DNA from: Aquilaria yunnanensis
Taxonomy: Eukaryota > Streptophyta > Magnoliopsida > Malvales > Thymelaeaceae
DNA length: 64,000 nt
Assembly (NCBI GenBank): GCA_039654915.1
Contig: CM077596.1
Coordinates: 54,062,501-54,126,500 of the forward strand
Direction: 5' to 3'
A program made the position numbers and the translations under genes. Positions 1-13,270 of the stretch are shown here, piece after piece. The notes below the pieces were generated by a model. The model had not been told where the DNA came from. It made no database searches and was given only the letters and a program-made list of their open reading frames with translations. Within the stretch, counting starts at the first letter, position 1, and the number at the start of each line of letters is the position of its first letter.

Positions 1-263
1 TGAACCTAGTAAGAATGCTTAATGTGTTGAAGCCAAAACTAAGACTTGTGCTAGTGTTTTTCTTCTTAGCTACCATGGTGTACATAAATATGAATATGAG
101 TGTTATGGTTAGACCAATATGCATGTATTTACATAGTGCTCAAGAGGGTCACTTGAGTAGGTACACTAGGGGTGTTGTTCTGATGACCTACAGGACACAC
201 CAATCCTGGGAGTTTAAATGCACAATTTTGGCACCATAATTGGATTATCCTGGAGTGGGTAAC
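1..263 (+). repeat. 3' end of a family-A LTR, cut by the window edge
   Basis: This stretch matches 9483-9738 closely, which is the last quarter-kilobase of the complete solo LTR at 7253-9738. The match stops near 263, at the place where the complete copy ends in GTAACA (here GTAAC followed by T). No primer-binding site follows, so this is probably a 3' or solo LTR rather than a 5' LTR. The short open frame inside it is shared by the other LTR copy but has no recognisable domain and is not called as a gene. Confidence 0.75.
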
Positions 264-2204
264 TGCTCCTATTTGTACACTTGCTAAATGGCAAAATACA
301 TGAAGAGGAAATAGTAGTTGGTTAAGGGTGTAATGTGTTGGTGGACTTTGGGTTGACGCTTGTTCAATTTGATTGTTTCTTTTAAGCCCTTGATTTATTT
401 ATTTATTTTCTACCTCATTAGCTCCACTTAGAAAGCCTTCATCTGGTTCCTCCTCTTTTCCTAACCCAGACCCATTGCAACCTTTTGAAAAATCATTTGA
501 GCTTTGAGTTTTATACAACTTACTGTAAAGGAATATGGTGGGGGAAGTAGGATGCTCTTGCAAGCCTATGGAAAGAAACATAGTATAAGTTTTAAGTTAT
601 ATGGCACAACCCCTTTAGTGGGAATCGAACTTAAGTGTTGAGGGTATGACCCTCAAGGGTTCCACCTTAAGTAGCAAAATCTTTCTTTCCTTAGTCACCA
701 TTTCTTCTTTTGAAGTTGAACTAGTGGATCATTGAAGTTCAGGTGTGGCGATTGGTTGACATTGTAGTTTCTATGTTTTGTTGTGTTTAGTTTTTCTAGG
801 TTAGGGTGCTAGGGACTAGCTTAGGTTTAAGTTTGGGGTTAGGCGCATAATTCAACGGTCAAAGTTGTTGACTTTTCGATAACTTTCACCGTTAATTACT
901 TGTGCATCATCCATTTTATCTTAGGTTTTTCTTGTTTTCATTGGCTTTCTATAGGGTCAGATGGTGTTGTGGACATAGTAGTTGGGAGAGGGATTGAGTG
1001 AGATGGAGTTGGGCAATTGAAGTGGTTGAAGATAAAATGAAGCTTTGGCGGCACATCGCCAACGCTAGCGACGTTCTGTCAAGTTTTCACCAATTGGTGA
1101 CGCGTTGCCAATGTCTACTCTGTTTCGCCAAGTCTTGTAATTTTGATGGTCCCCAACACTTCCTACCTAATGACCTATCCTTGGAAGAGGGATTTTTATC
1201 CCTCTAGGGTTTTAAAAGAGAAGAGGAGGAAAGAAGTGGCCTGGAGTATAAATAGAGGATGAAAATGAAGATATCATCATCTACCTTGGCACCCTCTTTT
1301 TCTCATCACTTCTTGGAATTTCCACCATTGGAAGAGGCTTGAGGCTTGGAGAAGGAGACTAGGAGTCAAGGAGGCTTAGACTACTAGAATCCATCTTGCG
1401 TTTCTTATTTTCCTTTTCTCTCTTCTTTGGATTTTCTTGGTTAGCTTGTTTATGGGTTTATTGTTGAACACATTGATGGAGTATGAGTAGGTTGTTACAT
1501 CTCTCTAGGATGACACTTCTTTTCTTTGTTATTCAATGGATCTATGTGTATTTTTTATGGATGTTGATCACTTGTGTTGCTTCTTGTTGTGCTAAATGTT
1601 GTGTGTTGAAAGGCCACCTCACATAAATCACCAATTTCATTTAGTTCTTGAGAGAAGAGAAAAATGGGATGGAAGAGAAGAAGGGGGCATAATGGGTCTC
1701 TTAGAATAGAGGTAATCTAGGAATTCATTAGGCGTTTAAAAAAGGGTTGAGGCTTAATCTGCCTTAGGTTAAAACATGTGCTTGAGTAATGCCTTGTTTA
1801 ATCATGGGTGAGCAAAAAATTGTCTTGAGAATAGGGGTTTTTGAACTTGAACCTCATCACCATACAAGGGGTGACTATCTTAGGGCTTCAATTAGCTTGG
1901 GTAGCAAGGAAAGGGAGTGGAATCCTAAAGGGATGGTTTTCGCATTTTTAGCCCCTTTGACAAGTCTCTTTTAGTACCTAGAGCATTCGTTAGCTTAACA
2001 TCTTACATTGCTTTAGAAATTAGCATCTTCATTCACTCTATTTCAATACTTTTCCGTGGTTGATTAGGTAGCACGAGTAGATAAATTCAATTCTTGGTAA
2101 AACCTCATTATGTCTTGGGATGATACCTATATTTGCCTTTTAGTACATGATGACTCCGTACACTTGCGGGTAAATAAGGGTTATAAATGAAAAGCTCTTG
2201 GTTT
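264..2204. other. Transposon-like non-coding DNA, family not resolved
   Basis: No credible protein is encoded. The stretch has LTR-like traits: a TATA box (1247-1254), a near-palindrome (1094-1111) identical to one in the chromovirus LTR at 56428-56445, and text around 2100-2180 (a phrase on a dated cis region with CGTACACTTGCGGG) that resembles the ends of plant gypsy LTRs from memory. It does not align by eye to the 3' LTR of element B until about 2205, so it may be a separate insertion in the 5' LTR of B. Confidence 0.4.
1247..1254 (+). promoter_or_regulatory. TATA box, probably of an LTR promoter
   Basis: TATAAATA in a purine-rich context. It is the only strong TATA box in the first 2 kb and lies in sequence with LTR-like features. 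No gene starts downstream, so it would drive a retroelement transcript, if active. Confidence 0.4.
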
Positions 2205-2461
2205 TACAACATACACTTATCTTTTACGGTTTGACTTATGGTTTAGTTATGTTTTCTAATTGGTGGCAACATTTTTTATTTATTTTTTGATAGTGAAATT
2301 CAAGTTGAAGCAAGTGCATGCATAATGCATATTAGGTTAATAACTAGATGCATGGAAGGTTTTGAAATGGGACAAGTAATTAACTAGCCAATTGAAACTA
2401 ACGTAGGACTCTAGTTCCATAGTCCTCTTGAAAGGGCCCCAATCGGGGTAGGGATGCTATA
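2205..2461 (+). repeat. 3' end of the 5' LTR of gypsy element B
   Basis: This segment aligns with 11200-11468, the end of the 3' LTR of the same element: both carry the run from an AGTGAAATT phrase through CAAGTAATTAACTAGCCAA to GGTAGGGATGCTA. The LTR ends in CTATA here and CTACA at the 3' copy. The primer-binding site follows two bases later, which fixes the end. The start is where the alignment fades, not a true boundary. Confidence 0.8.
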
Positions 2462-2463
2462 AG

Positions 2464-2475
2464 TGGTATCAAAGC
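2464..2475 (+). promoter_or_regulatory. Primer-binding site of element B
   Basis: TGGTATCAAAGC, one base away from TGGTATCAGAGC, the complement of the 3' end of plant initiator-Met tRNA used to prime minus-strand synthesis by many plant LTR elements. It stands two bases after the LTR end. Confidence 0.8.
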
Positions 2476-5400
2476 TAGGCTCTAAACTCAATTCAAAGTT
2501 GTTGGAGGCTTAGGTGACTGAGATTAGCACTAACTAGTAGTTAGTATATTTAGTGTGCACTACTTAGCTTTGGTTGCAGGTTGCATTGGTGAAACTAGGT
2601 TAGGTGTAGTTTTGGACGCTATGGGTTCTAGAGTGAATCCTAGCGGTCTAGTTGTGGCAACAATGGGTAAGTAGTTTGTCTTACTCCATGGTAGTTGCAA
2701 TGCCTTGGCACAGGTAGTAGGATGTGACCACCATCCTAGAGGAAGCTTTCAAAACCTTGCAATAAGGTAGGTGACATGATCTATAGAATAGGGAAGCATA
2801 TGATCTTTAAGGTGGGGAGTAATCCACAGTTTCAAATTTGAACCCACCAACCTTGGATGCAATAGGCAACATGAAAGGAGACGAGGATGCATTAACTGAG
2901 CTAAGAAAACTCTTGGTCATGTAGGCTATGTAATAGAGTGAAGGATTACACTTATACCCATTTCTACAAGAGTAGGAGCTTGAAGCTAAACCATTAAGGC
3001 CTTAAGCTAGCACTATGGAGGTTCACTATGTGTATGGATGTGGAGTTACTGATAAGTTGTTCAGTAAGGCATCGGCTCTTAAAAAAGAGTCAGTGGAGTT
3101 AGACACATAATTGGCAAAGGGGTGGTTGGCTTACTTAACCTCATTGAAGCGTGGGCAACATTCCCATGCTGCAAAAGTTAGCTAAAGATCAAGAATGGAT
3201 GATGAGGACATCAAGGCTTAAGCCCATGGTGCAAGAAGTACATTGCTCTAAGCCATGCACCTAGGACACTAATTTTTTTGTTCTTAGTGGTCATCATACT
3301 AGAAGTGGTGATGAGTTTCATTAAGAAAAAGCCAGCCTAGGAATAGGTCCCCAATAACAGTTGCCAAAATGAGTTGACCTAGTACACCAAAGCAGTGGTT
3401 CAAGTTTTACTTAGGCTAGTTTAGTGGTTAGGGTAGGCAACAACCATATAGGTTCCACACTTGATAGGTAGTCATAGTAAACTCAGGCAGGTTGAGACTA
3501 ATGTGAGGTAAGTTCCTAACCTTCCACTATTAGTTTAATTTCTTGTTGGTTGTTTTGGCATTAGTTTACTGGCATAGTCTTGTTTTGCATGTTGGTTAGT
3601 TTTCTTGAGCGGGGCAATGGGTGAACCCCAGTGCATCTGAACCTAAAAATGCACTAAGTGTTGGGGTGGTACCCAAAGCCCTAGGAACCACTTGTTAGTG
3701 CATAAAACTGCACAAGTAGGGGCTTGGATGCCTTAGATTGGAGGTGTCCTAAGGTTTTATACACTATACATTCTTCCATAAGTTAGCTAGGTTGGCCTTG
3801 GTAACAATAGGAGTTGCTTAAGTAACTGGATAAGTTCCTTAGTGTATGCAAGAAGTAAAGCAATTGAGCTAGGTGCCAAAAAGGTAAGTAGGTAAGATTT
3901 GAATTTTTATTTATAACCATGTTATGCAGATGGAAACCATGAAAGGAAGCAAGGAGTAAGGAACTAGTCCATAGGGTAAATAGAAGGATATTTTTATTCA
4001 TCCGTTAGTTGTATACCTTAGGGTTGATCTTGGCTACCAAGTGGTAGTAAGAGAACCTGAGCAGTAGGAATGACTAACATGGACTAAGGGATAGCCTGTG
4101 ATTCATAGCCATCATCTTGAGGTTAAGTGCAGTCGAGGGCCACCAAGATGGTGTCCAACTACTGAGACTAGCTAAATAAGTGAAGGACTTGGTCCTAGAT
4201 AGAGCCAAAGAGCTTGTGGTAGTTGTTAGTTGTTTTCATACTAGTAAGTTGGTGGAAATTTGAAAAATAGGTCAGGAATGACCAAGTGATGCCAGGAAGA
4301 GTAAGCTTTGTCTAAACCCTTCAATGTAAGGTTATGTAGGCCTATATGGAAGAGTTCATTATGACTAGTCAAGAAATGGCTTAGGCTGGCCGTAGTAGAA
4401 TCTCCCACCTACCTAAATGGTTCACTTAGTACCCAAAGTGCCATGTCTAGTATAGTTACAGTTGTGTTCATGTACTCATGCAGTGGTTCTAGTAGTAGTT
4501 GGCATTCACCAGACTATAGAATAGTCAAGGGTTGAAACCCTAATCGGAGAGGGTTAGGTTGAGCTAGTTGAGAGCCTAAACTTAGTGTGAGTTTCATTGG
4601 ACCCTAGTGCCTTATAAAGAAAGAGAAAGTTACTTATGAGACTAGATAATGGGCTAGCAGGTAAGGCTCATAACTCTAAGGGATAGTACCGATCCTAAGG
4701 TGCATAGGAAGCACTTTAATGCACTAGGTGATGTTGTAGCAGATGAGCCACATGAGGAGTTTCCTGTGGCTAACGAACTCTTGATAGTGAACCGAGTAAA
4801 GTGATGAAGTCAGTTCTCCCACCTAGGAAAATTATGTTGTGGTGATAGATCGCATCCACACATCATCCTAGCAAAAGCTTGGCATGGTGCAGTTCATGGT
4901 ATGGTAGTTATGCATTGAAGTTGAAGCAGCCCTTCTGTGATTATGGTTAGACCAAGTATTTAATGATCATTAAAAGGTACTGAGGTACTTTGGTAGTAAT
5001 GAAGGGTTGAGTTTCCTAAAAATTAAGGACTTAGTGTGTAGGCTTCATGCATCAGGAATACTCTAATCAGAATGATGGAAGCATTAAGACCTTGGCTTGG
5101 GTAGCATATCGGTATCTAGTTATTGGGTGCTAAGATTCCTGAGCTAAGGAGGCACAGATGAGGCCCAACGACTACTAGCCACTTGGAGGTTGTGGCACTA
5201 ACACTAGAGAAATTTTTGTGGTAGTAATCAAAGTGTAAGTGACTCTAAAATGGGAAAGGCAGTAGGAGTATAATTCTTAGGTGTGCATACATACTCCACT
5301 CAGTGCACTAGCGTGCCTGAAGCATGAGATCCATCTAAGAAGTGCGTCGAAGGCTCATACTCTAGGGTGTGGCAAGACTTACAACTCTTGGTAGACCATT

Positions 5401-6154
5401 TGATCGGATGAGACCAAGAGTACAATAGGCATGGAGCGGAGTATCCCTTGGGTGCTTGGAGTGTGTTAGGGTGAGGCCATAATACACCAATGACACAGTT
5501 AGTCTAGTGGTGACTAGAGTGTTTAGTACCAACCTATGGTGAAGAAGTGTCAGTGTGAGAGTTAGTGGACAAGTTCCATGCTTGTTAAGCTATTTTACAC
5601 CAAGGGGTTTGGTATAAGAGAGTTGGTGCCAAGCCTAAGTTAAGACTTCTTGAGTGCAACTGCCAGTGGATAAGTTGTAAACTTATTAAGCTAACTTGCA
5701 CTAGGAGGTTTGGCACCAAAGGAAGTAAGGAGAATTTATTGCTCACCAGACTTACCAAGATAGAGTTAAGTTATCGGATGTCCATTAGCAATGTTTGTAA
5801 TCTGAGGATGGGGGAGTACCATACCATTGTCATCAAAGTGAAGTCACACTAAGGTGCTTTTAGGCCGACCAAGGTCAGGAAAGGTAGAGAGAATAATGAG
5901 TGGTCTCATTAAAGTTGCCAATTGGCATGAGCACAAAGTACAGTTTCAACTATACTACCTATATAGGTGGGTGCCCGACTTGAATGCTGAAGGGAATTAG
6001 TTAAGCAAGTTGGGTAAGTGAGCCCCGAGTGGGTTGTTGCAGAGTTGATACCCTTTGTTAAGTTTGGTCGGGGTACGCTAGTATCATATCCTAGGTTTCA
6101 TCTCAAGGTGGGGATATGCAATTCGAAGGATTGAATTCTCCAAGGTGGGGAGAA
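2476..6154 (+). pseudogene. Decayed internal region of gypsy element B
   Basis: No long frame survives. The region just after the primer site (about 2590-2660) resembles the start of gag in the chromovirus at 37335 (a GAAACTAGGTTAGG-like run in place of the MVDTRSG codons there). It ends in a purine-rich tract before 6155. At about 3.7 kb it is shorter than the 5 kb or more usual for the internal part of such elements, so it has probably lost sequence as well as reading frames. Confidence 0.65.
6144..6154 (+). promoter_or_regulatory. Polypurine tract of element B
   Basis: A purine run directly before the 3' LTR start at 6155, the usual position of the plus-strand primer in LTR retrotransposons. 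Confidence 0.65.
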
Positions 6155-7217
6155 TGTTATGGCTCTCTAGGCAGCAGATCTTCAATGGTCAGGTAAGACT
6201 TGTTAAACAAGTCAAAATCCTTTGTTTAATGCCTTAATTAGTTTGATTAAGCAAGTCAAGTAAGTTTTTAGAGGGGTATATGGTTCCTAGATGAATTTTG
6301 CACCTAAGTGTCACTAGGGGCAATATAGTCATTTTTTACCCCAAGGTGATAGGTTTGGTATTTAAGCTCATAAGTTGTTCCTTTAGACCTAAGTGACAAG
6401 AAACCAAAGTGTGGCACAAAATTGCCTAAGCTAGTGTTACTATTTGAGCATAGGGTTCTTTTGGAAAAACTAAAGAAGTTGAGGCGATTTTTGGTGGAAG
6501 GTTGTTATAAACACATTTGGGAAGGATTTTTGGGAACTATTCATCATATTTAACCTCCTATTCCCGTAGCTCTCTCTCTCCTCTTTAATTCCACAGCTAA
6601 ATCTCACCCAAAATATCAATTCTTGGTGGAAATCAAAGGCTCATGAAGAACCCAAGTGGAATAGCTCTTGTTTTTGCATGGGTTGCTTGATTTTAGCTCA
6701 AAATCACATTTTGAGCTAGGTAAGCTCTAAATTTGGTTAGGACTAGTTGTTCTTTGATTATTCTTGGTTTTTTTAGCTTCCATGAACTTGGGTCTAGTGG
6801 GAATGAGCTTGAATTGGCGCCTTTTGTGTTGACTTTTCTTGGAACCATAGGAGCCTTAGTGGAACCCAAGTTCTTGGTGTGGATGTTTGATTGCTTGCTT
6901 CTTCTCCTAAATTAAGGTAAGGGATTTTGTTTACATACTCTTATAACGCATTTCTTAGTTGCTACAACATTGGTTTTAACTGGTTTGTCATATACACATT
7001 GTTATGGTGAAGTTTGCATTATGATTGACTAGTGGTAATCTAGCTCTTGGGTAGTGTTATTGAGCCCTTGATGCTTGGTTAGTTTGGCATGGTAATGGCC
7101 TATTGTAGTTGTTTTAATGGACTGGAGAGTGGGTGGGCTTGTTATCAAAGTTTGGGTGGCTTGGGAGGCCTCCAAACATGCTATGGACGAAGATTGGTGG
7201 TTCTGGGCAAGAAGCCC

Positions 7218-7233
7218 TGGCACCGCGGTGCCA
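7218..7233. other. Perfect 16-bp palindrome in the LTR of element B
   Basis: TGGCACCGCGGTGCCA is its own reverse complement over all 16 bases. It lies 20 bp before the solo LTR insertion. Similar palindromes built on a GC-rich centre recur in the chromovirus LTRs at 35770-35919, 41177-41273 and 56428-56577. Confidence 0.9.
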
Positions 7234-7252
7234 ATCTACGTTGCATTGGCCA

Positions 7253-9738
7253 TGTTACCACTTCACAAAATGGGAGAATTACAAGTGTGTCATAATGGCT
7301 AAAAACCATTATATTGTATAATTCTTACCATAGTGACTGAAGTGTGGGGGGTAAAAGGCATGATCAACACCTCCTTAAAAGTGTTCCAGGTTGGTAACTT
7401 GGCCCCCAAGAAAAGCCTAAATGATTGCTTGTTTGTCAAGCAACCTATGGACTTTTTTGTAAGGTTTTGGAAATTCGGGTACTCAATTGCAAAACTCTCA
7501 AGAAAGAGACTTGGAGAGTTGTGGGAAGGATATAAATGGTATGAAAGTGCTGTTGGAGGACCAAATTACTCATGGAAGACAAGTTTGGACAAAGGAAACA
7601 CTAAAGGCAATAAGGACCTAAATGTCCTAGTGTAAACCTTAAGGTGTTCAAGCTTTTGACTTAAGTCTAAGGGTGGAATTGTGGGGTTATCCCACCATGG
7701 GGTAGGCAGCCAAGACCTGATAATTATTCAAAAATTTTGGGCACATGTGTACCAATGAGTTTAAGACAAAGAAACCATAATTAGTGAGAAAGAAAATGGC
7801 ATAAAGCAAGGTTAAGCTTGTTAAGTGTGTTTTGTGCCCTTGAGCTCATTTAAGGCCATTTAAGTGGCCAAATCACTTAACCTATCTCATTTTCATCCTC
7901 CCCCAGCCCAAGAACATAGCCATACTTCCTCCATAGCCGCCACACCTTCAAACTTGCAATTGATTGAAATTAAAGGCAAAAGGAAGCAATTGGAAGCAAA
8001 CTAGAGCTATTTCTTGGATACTTCAAGGATCAAGTTTGATTTTCGTCCTAGCCACTTTGGTAAGGGTTCTCTTGCTCTCATGGCCTATTTTCTACAATTT
8101 TGAAACATCCATGGAGCTAGGGCTAAGCTTGGAAGAGAGCCATGAGCTTGATGAACCAAGCTTAGTGAGGGGAGTGCACTTATTGAAGGTTTTGTGACCT
8201 AGTGTGAAGTGCACAATGATGGCAGTAAAGTGAGGGCTTCTAGAGCCCAAAGTTAGTACTAACTACTGTTAAAATCCTCCTAAGACCAAGCATTAGCTTA
8301 AGGAGGGCTTCCATAGTGATTTACTTATGTTTATTTTGTGTTTTATGGACTAACCTATGCTATATGTTGCTGCTGCATTTCATGTGTTTGTTGGTTGTGA
8401 ATGGCTGCTGCATTTGGTTGCTATATCTTGTATATATGCATTGTGTTTTTTTTGTTTTAATGTCTTTGGATGCAGGTTTTAATGATGGTTACATTGCCTA
8501 TTGAATCCAAGTGCTACCCTTACTAAGTTTCTCAATGAAACTTACTCCTCTGAATTCTGTCATTCTAGGTCAAGCTGAAAGAGCACCTTGAAACTAACCT
8601 TTTTAGTTTGATTTTTAATCTGAAATTTCAGGTACATGAACTTCCATATGTCTAGTTATGATCTGGAAATTTTGGTGATTTTAGGAGCACATTTGGTATT
8701 TTTTAAGGTGGTACTTATTGTGTTGTGCAGTAGCTGTCTAGCATCCTGTTTTTGGAGTCCATTGTGTTTCAGGACCTCATGTAACCTAGGGTACGTATTT
8801 AGCTGAGTTAAGACCATATTTTAGTGCATGTATGCATGTACATGTAGTGTATGTAAAATGAGACAAGTATGTGAACATTTGAGTAATGTTTTGGCTATGT
8901 AAGTGATGTGGTGCAAAGCTGCCTAAGTGTGAATGATGGGCTGCTTACTTGTAAATTCTGTTTTGGCCACATAAAGTTGCTAGATGCAAGAGAATGTAAT
9001 TCATATGTGTAATGGACATGTATGGGATAGCCTTGAAGGGCTTTCCCCTTGTGAATGAAGTGTTCGCATGGTTTGGAAAAATTGTATGGGCAAAATGGTC
9101 CAAAAGTTGCCAGAATTTTTTCACTGGACCTAAAGTTTAATATCTCGATGTGTAGATTGAATCTTGGTATGAAATTTTGATACACCTAGAGGACATCTAA
9201 AGGGTTAACTGGGATTTGGAATTTATGGATTTAGAGCCTTGTAGCCAAAGATATGACATTTCAAAGTTGGCTGAGTTACTGTTCATTTGGTCAGAATTTT
9301 GTAACCAACTTCAAAAGTCCATAACTTGGTCCATAGGTGGGCTATTGATGTAAAATAAAATTCCTTGGTTTGCTCTAAGTCTCTACATGAAAATGGGGCA
9401 AGAAAAATAGGGGGCTATGTGGATAGAATGATACAGTTTATTAGTGGAAGTTACAGGTGCAGTAGCTGGTCACTAGAACTTAACAAGATTGCCTAATGTG
9501 TGGAAGCCAAAACTAAGACTTGTGCTAGTGTTTTCCTTCTTAGCTGCCATAGTGTGCATAAATTTAAATATGTGTGTTATGGTTAGACCAATATGCATGT
9601 ATTTACATAGTGCTCAAGAGGGTCACTTGAGTTTGTACACTAGGGGTGTTGTTCTGATGACCTACAGGACACACCAAACCTGGGAGTTTAAATGCACAGT
9701 TTTGGCACCATAACTGGACTACCCCAGAGTGTGTAACA
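7253..9738 (+). mobile_element. Solo LTR, family A (2,486 bp)
   Basis: It begins TGTTACCAC and ends GTGTGTAACA, so the ends are inverted repeats (TGTTAC/GTAACA). It is flanked by the perfect 5-bp duplication GGCCA at 7248-7252 and 9739-9743, which proves insertion as a unit. It aligns through most of its length with the solo LTR at 15039-17589 and, inverted, with about 21437-33727. No internal region or second LTR is present, so it is a solo LTR left by LTR-LTR recombination. The size fits gypsy LTRs, but the parent family cannot be assigned. Confidence 0.9.
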
Positions 9739-11468
9739 GGCCAGAACACAAATCTAGAACCCAACAGATTTTCTTGTGGTGCCGCAACACCAAGGCTAGG
9801 GCCAGGACCCAACAACATTGACATGCTATAGTATTTTTACCATAACCTTTTGCTTGAGTATCGCGTAAGGAAATTAAATATTCCACACGAAGCTAAAAGA
9901 AAGATCTACAACTTTCATGCCATTAACCGAGGCTGAATGGGCATAGATTTTTCTTTATTGTTCTTCAAAGTATGGGGTCAATGAGTGTTTAAAGGGCCTT
10001 AGGGTGGAAGGTGACCAACAATACCATGGTACACCCTCATATCTCCTTAAAGCACTAGTTTGTTGATCAAGTTTTCTCGGCTACAAAGAAAGCTTGAAGG
10101 AAAGTGATCTAGAAGGAGCACAAAACACTATAATAAGGCCATTAGGAAAGGTTAAAGGGGTTTAGCACCATTGGCAGTCTAGTTGGAGGCTTTGAGCTTA
10201 AGACACCAATGAAAATCGCTAGTGCATAAGGGGTTCTTCAAAACCTAGAGAATTGAGTCCAGCCAAGGTAAATCTTACCGTAATAGGGTGAACCAAGTAA
10301 TGGTGGAAAAGTGGAGCACCATGGATGAACACTTAGTGCACCTGTGGCCTAGCCAAGTTGTAACTTAAGGCATACATGAAAGGTTAGTTTATCCTTGGTA
10401 GATTTAATGGGCAAAGCTTAGTACCTTGGCAATCTAGGCAAGCTTATTAGCTCAAGACACCTAGTGGGAGCCTAGTGCACCAAGTTAGGTAGAGGCTTAG
10501 TACGCTAGTATCCTAGATAAGCTAGAGGCTTGAAGTACTATGTAAGAGCCTAGTACACCTAATGAGTTCCTTGGAACTCAAGTAAGGAGCATCCACCATG
10601 TTCACTTGTACACAAAGGGAAGGATTTTCAATGAGCATAGCTCACTAGGATGTCAACAAGCCAAGGCATAGGGTGACATCTATGCAAGGACTAGGAAGAG
10701 GTAAGGTCCCAATGGACTCAAATATATACACACATGTTAGGCCTCAAGGTGTAGAAGGCAACAATAAATTTCATATATTATATTTATGAGTGTCCTCAAG
10801 TGTTTGTCTATAGGTTTTATTTTTCTTTGCATGCACTCAAATCCATTAATGGGAATCTTTGGATTCTCACTCCCTTGAGTGTTATTTGTAGATTGTATCA
10901 GTAGGGAGCTAACAACCATTAAGGGTTGTTGTGTTAGTGCATTCATGTAGGTAACCACCTAGTGAATCATTTATTGATTCTAGTTTTAATAGTTAAGTTA
11001 TTTGTGCTAACTATAGTTGTCTGGAAGCCTTGTAGAGGCTAGTGGCTCAAGGACAAACATAGTGGACTGTGGATATCAGTAGTAGTCCTTCAGTATACGT
11101 ATGTGTGCTAGTTTAGCCTCTAATGTCTCTAGGTCGAGTACTATTTTAGTTTCTTTTGGCATGTGCATAATCTTCACTTACGTAATGATGCACATGCATG
11201 GTTATTACTAGTAGCAAATACACTTATCTTTCATGCTTTGACTTGTGTTTTTGTTATGTTTTATTATTGCCAACAACAATATTTATTTATTTTCTATAAG
11301 TGAAATTTAAGTTAAAGCAAGTGCGTGCATAATCTATATTAGATTAATAACTAGATGCATGGTAGGCTTTAAAATGTGATAAGTAATTAACTAGCCAACT
11401 ACAACTAGTGTAGGGCTTCGGTTCTGTAGTCTTCCTGGAAAGAACCCAATTTGGGTAGGGATGCTACA

Positions 11469-12880
11469 CCTGGGGAGCCTACGACACCTTAGAGGGACCC
11501 CTCTAAAGGGAAAGGCCTCGCACCATTGTACAATGACTAGTTTTAAGCCATACAAAATGCCTTATTTGAGCAACTGAAGACAACACTACAATAGGAAATT
11601 CAAATAACACCACCAAAAGCTTGAAAAGGAGCAACTAAAAGCCAACTGGCTTATGAAGAGCCCCGTCGAGCCTCTCCTTAAGATTCAGCCTGGAGGTCCC
11701 TGGGTCCTGAGCCACTGATATCCTTTGATTGATCTTATGGTTATGGGATATAAGCACTTTTTGCAAAGGCTTGATCACATGAAACAATGCATACGGGCCT
11801 TTGAGCCCTTGATGGAAGGCTTTGGCCATGGCATCGATGTAGAATACATGTGGCTCTAGCCTTTTACATATAAGATAATTATTGCTCTTACCCCTGAAGG
11901 ATTGCGCCTGCCCATGATTGACCTATATGATGGCCTTACTGACCCCATTAACTATTTGTAAAGATATGTAACCTTTATACGGTTAGAGTATGCCACAGAT
12001 GCAATTAAGTGTAGAGCCTTTAGTTCAACATTGATAGGATTTGTCACTAATTGAGGGCATCACTTTTCCTCATTTAAGGACCTTCCTTAAGCATTCTTCT
12101 ACCACTTCTTAGGAACCAAACCAACCCCTAAGATGATGGCTCAAGTTCTAAAGATTTGACAAGGCTATGATGAATCTCTAAGAGATTTCATACGAAGATT
12201 TAATCCTAAGGCTATGTAAGTGTAGAAAATGTCTTTAGAGTATGGTTACCATGACTCAAGGACTAGCACCGGACTTAATACTAGCTTGGCAACATCAAGA
12301 GAATCCCATAAGAGACATAGAGAGGGTCCTTGATCGGGCTAGCCGGTAAATGCACGCTAAAGAACTCAACCAAGTAATAATACGAAGAGAGCAACCAAAG
12401 ACTTTAGAAAGCATACCCAAAAAGAGGGGTAGGGTGAGGGGCACTCGTGGACAGAACAAGTCTTCTCTCCCCTGAAAAAGACAAGGTTAAATATCCTATA
12501 TGCCTTAGAAAGGAAAAATCAAGTTCTTATGTGGCCTCCACCAATGTAGCCCTCGAACAAGGGGGATACAACGAAATACTAAACATAGCACAAGGACAAA
12601 GGGCATGGCATTAAAGACTGTTGGCTACTAAAAAAACTCCTTGAAAAGATAATCCATGTAGCAAAGTTAAAGGGATATTTGTTCAGATGACTATCGCTTT
12701 GTTGGAGGCAGGATGAAAGGCCTCACAGGAAGGATGACATTGAGTACTGCGAGAGGGGATGGAGGCAAAAAAGACATTAATTCTACCTGTGGGACCATAA
12801 GAACACTGGACCACCAGTAAGAGCCATCCACATGATTAGTAAAGGAGTGTTCTCTAAGACTCATAAAAGGCGAGGGTAGG
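11469..12880 (+). pseudogene. gag remnant of a Tat-lineage gypsy element
   Basis: Broken frames resemble Tat-type gag. Around 11910-12020 a frame reads LPMIDLYDGLTDP and then TDAIKCRAF, matching the conserved gag stretches with YDGxxDP and MCRAF. Around 12150-12220 a frame reads SLRDFIRRFNPKAM, like the SLREYxxRFN stretch. Further on, HGIKDCWLLKKLLEK resembles the segment that follows the gag zinc knuckle. Stops and frameshifts occur every few dozen codons. Its first bases follow the end of element B, which inserted beside or into it. Confidence 0.7.
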
Positions 12881-13270
12881 AAATTGCCCAGCTAGTGGTG
12901 ATTGATGCTAGTGAAGTCTTAACGAGACCTTATGAGTCCCGGGTGATCATCCCTCATATGGACCCACTAGTATTTAGGCCTTAAATAAACAATTTTGATT
13001 TGGAAAATGTCTACTTAAACACTAAACCCAACCTTATTGTTATCTTTGCTGACCTGTTAGAAAGAATCAAAATTAAAAGGTTCACCCTATCCTTTGTGTT
13101 GGGACCAACATTCGAAATAGGTAGATAAAAGGTCCCCACTCTTAGAACCATTAATTTTCCCCTCATGTTGGTAGGTACATACAAGGGGGGAAGGGTCACT
13201 TATGACTCTCACACTTTAAAGTTTTTCGTCCTAGATGTCCCCTTGCCCTGAAATGCTAAACTCAGGAGAC
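12881..13270 (+). pseudogene. Protease-region remnant of the Tat-lineage element
   Basis: A frame reads LVVIDASEVLTRPYESRVIIPHMDPLVF and, after shifts, a part near 13170-13240 resembles the retropepsin tail in which FVLDVPLP and NAKLRRP correspond to the FLVVDTPSAYNAILGRP motif of Tat polyproteins. The catalytic DTG or DNG is not clearly preserved. The short minus-strand frames here are shadows. Confidence 0.5.

Larger units (their letters stand above)
6155..11468 (+). repeat. 3' LTR of gypsy element B, split by a solo LTR
   Basis: The LTR begins TGTTATGG right after a polypurine tract (GGTGGGGAGAA, 6144-6154) and ends GCTACA at 11468. Subtracting the nested solo LTR (7253-9738) and its duplicated GGCCA gives about 2.8 kb. 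The first six bases match the chromovirus LTRs at 34726 and 55376, so B and C are likely related families. The sequence right after it, CCTGG, would be its 3' target duplication, but the left copy is outside the window or lost. Confidence 0.8.

Noticed and set aside
6733..6915. Short hydrophobic frame in the 3' LTR of element B
   Set aside because: 60 codons inside an LTR, no signal of coding and no homologue in related LTRs.
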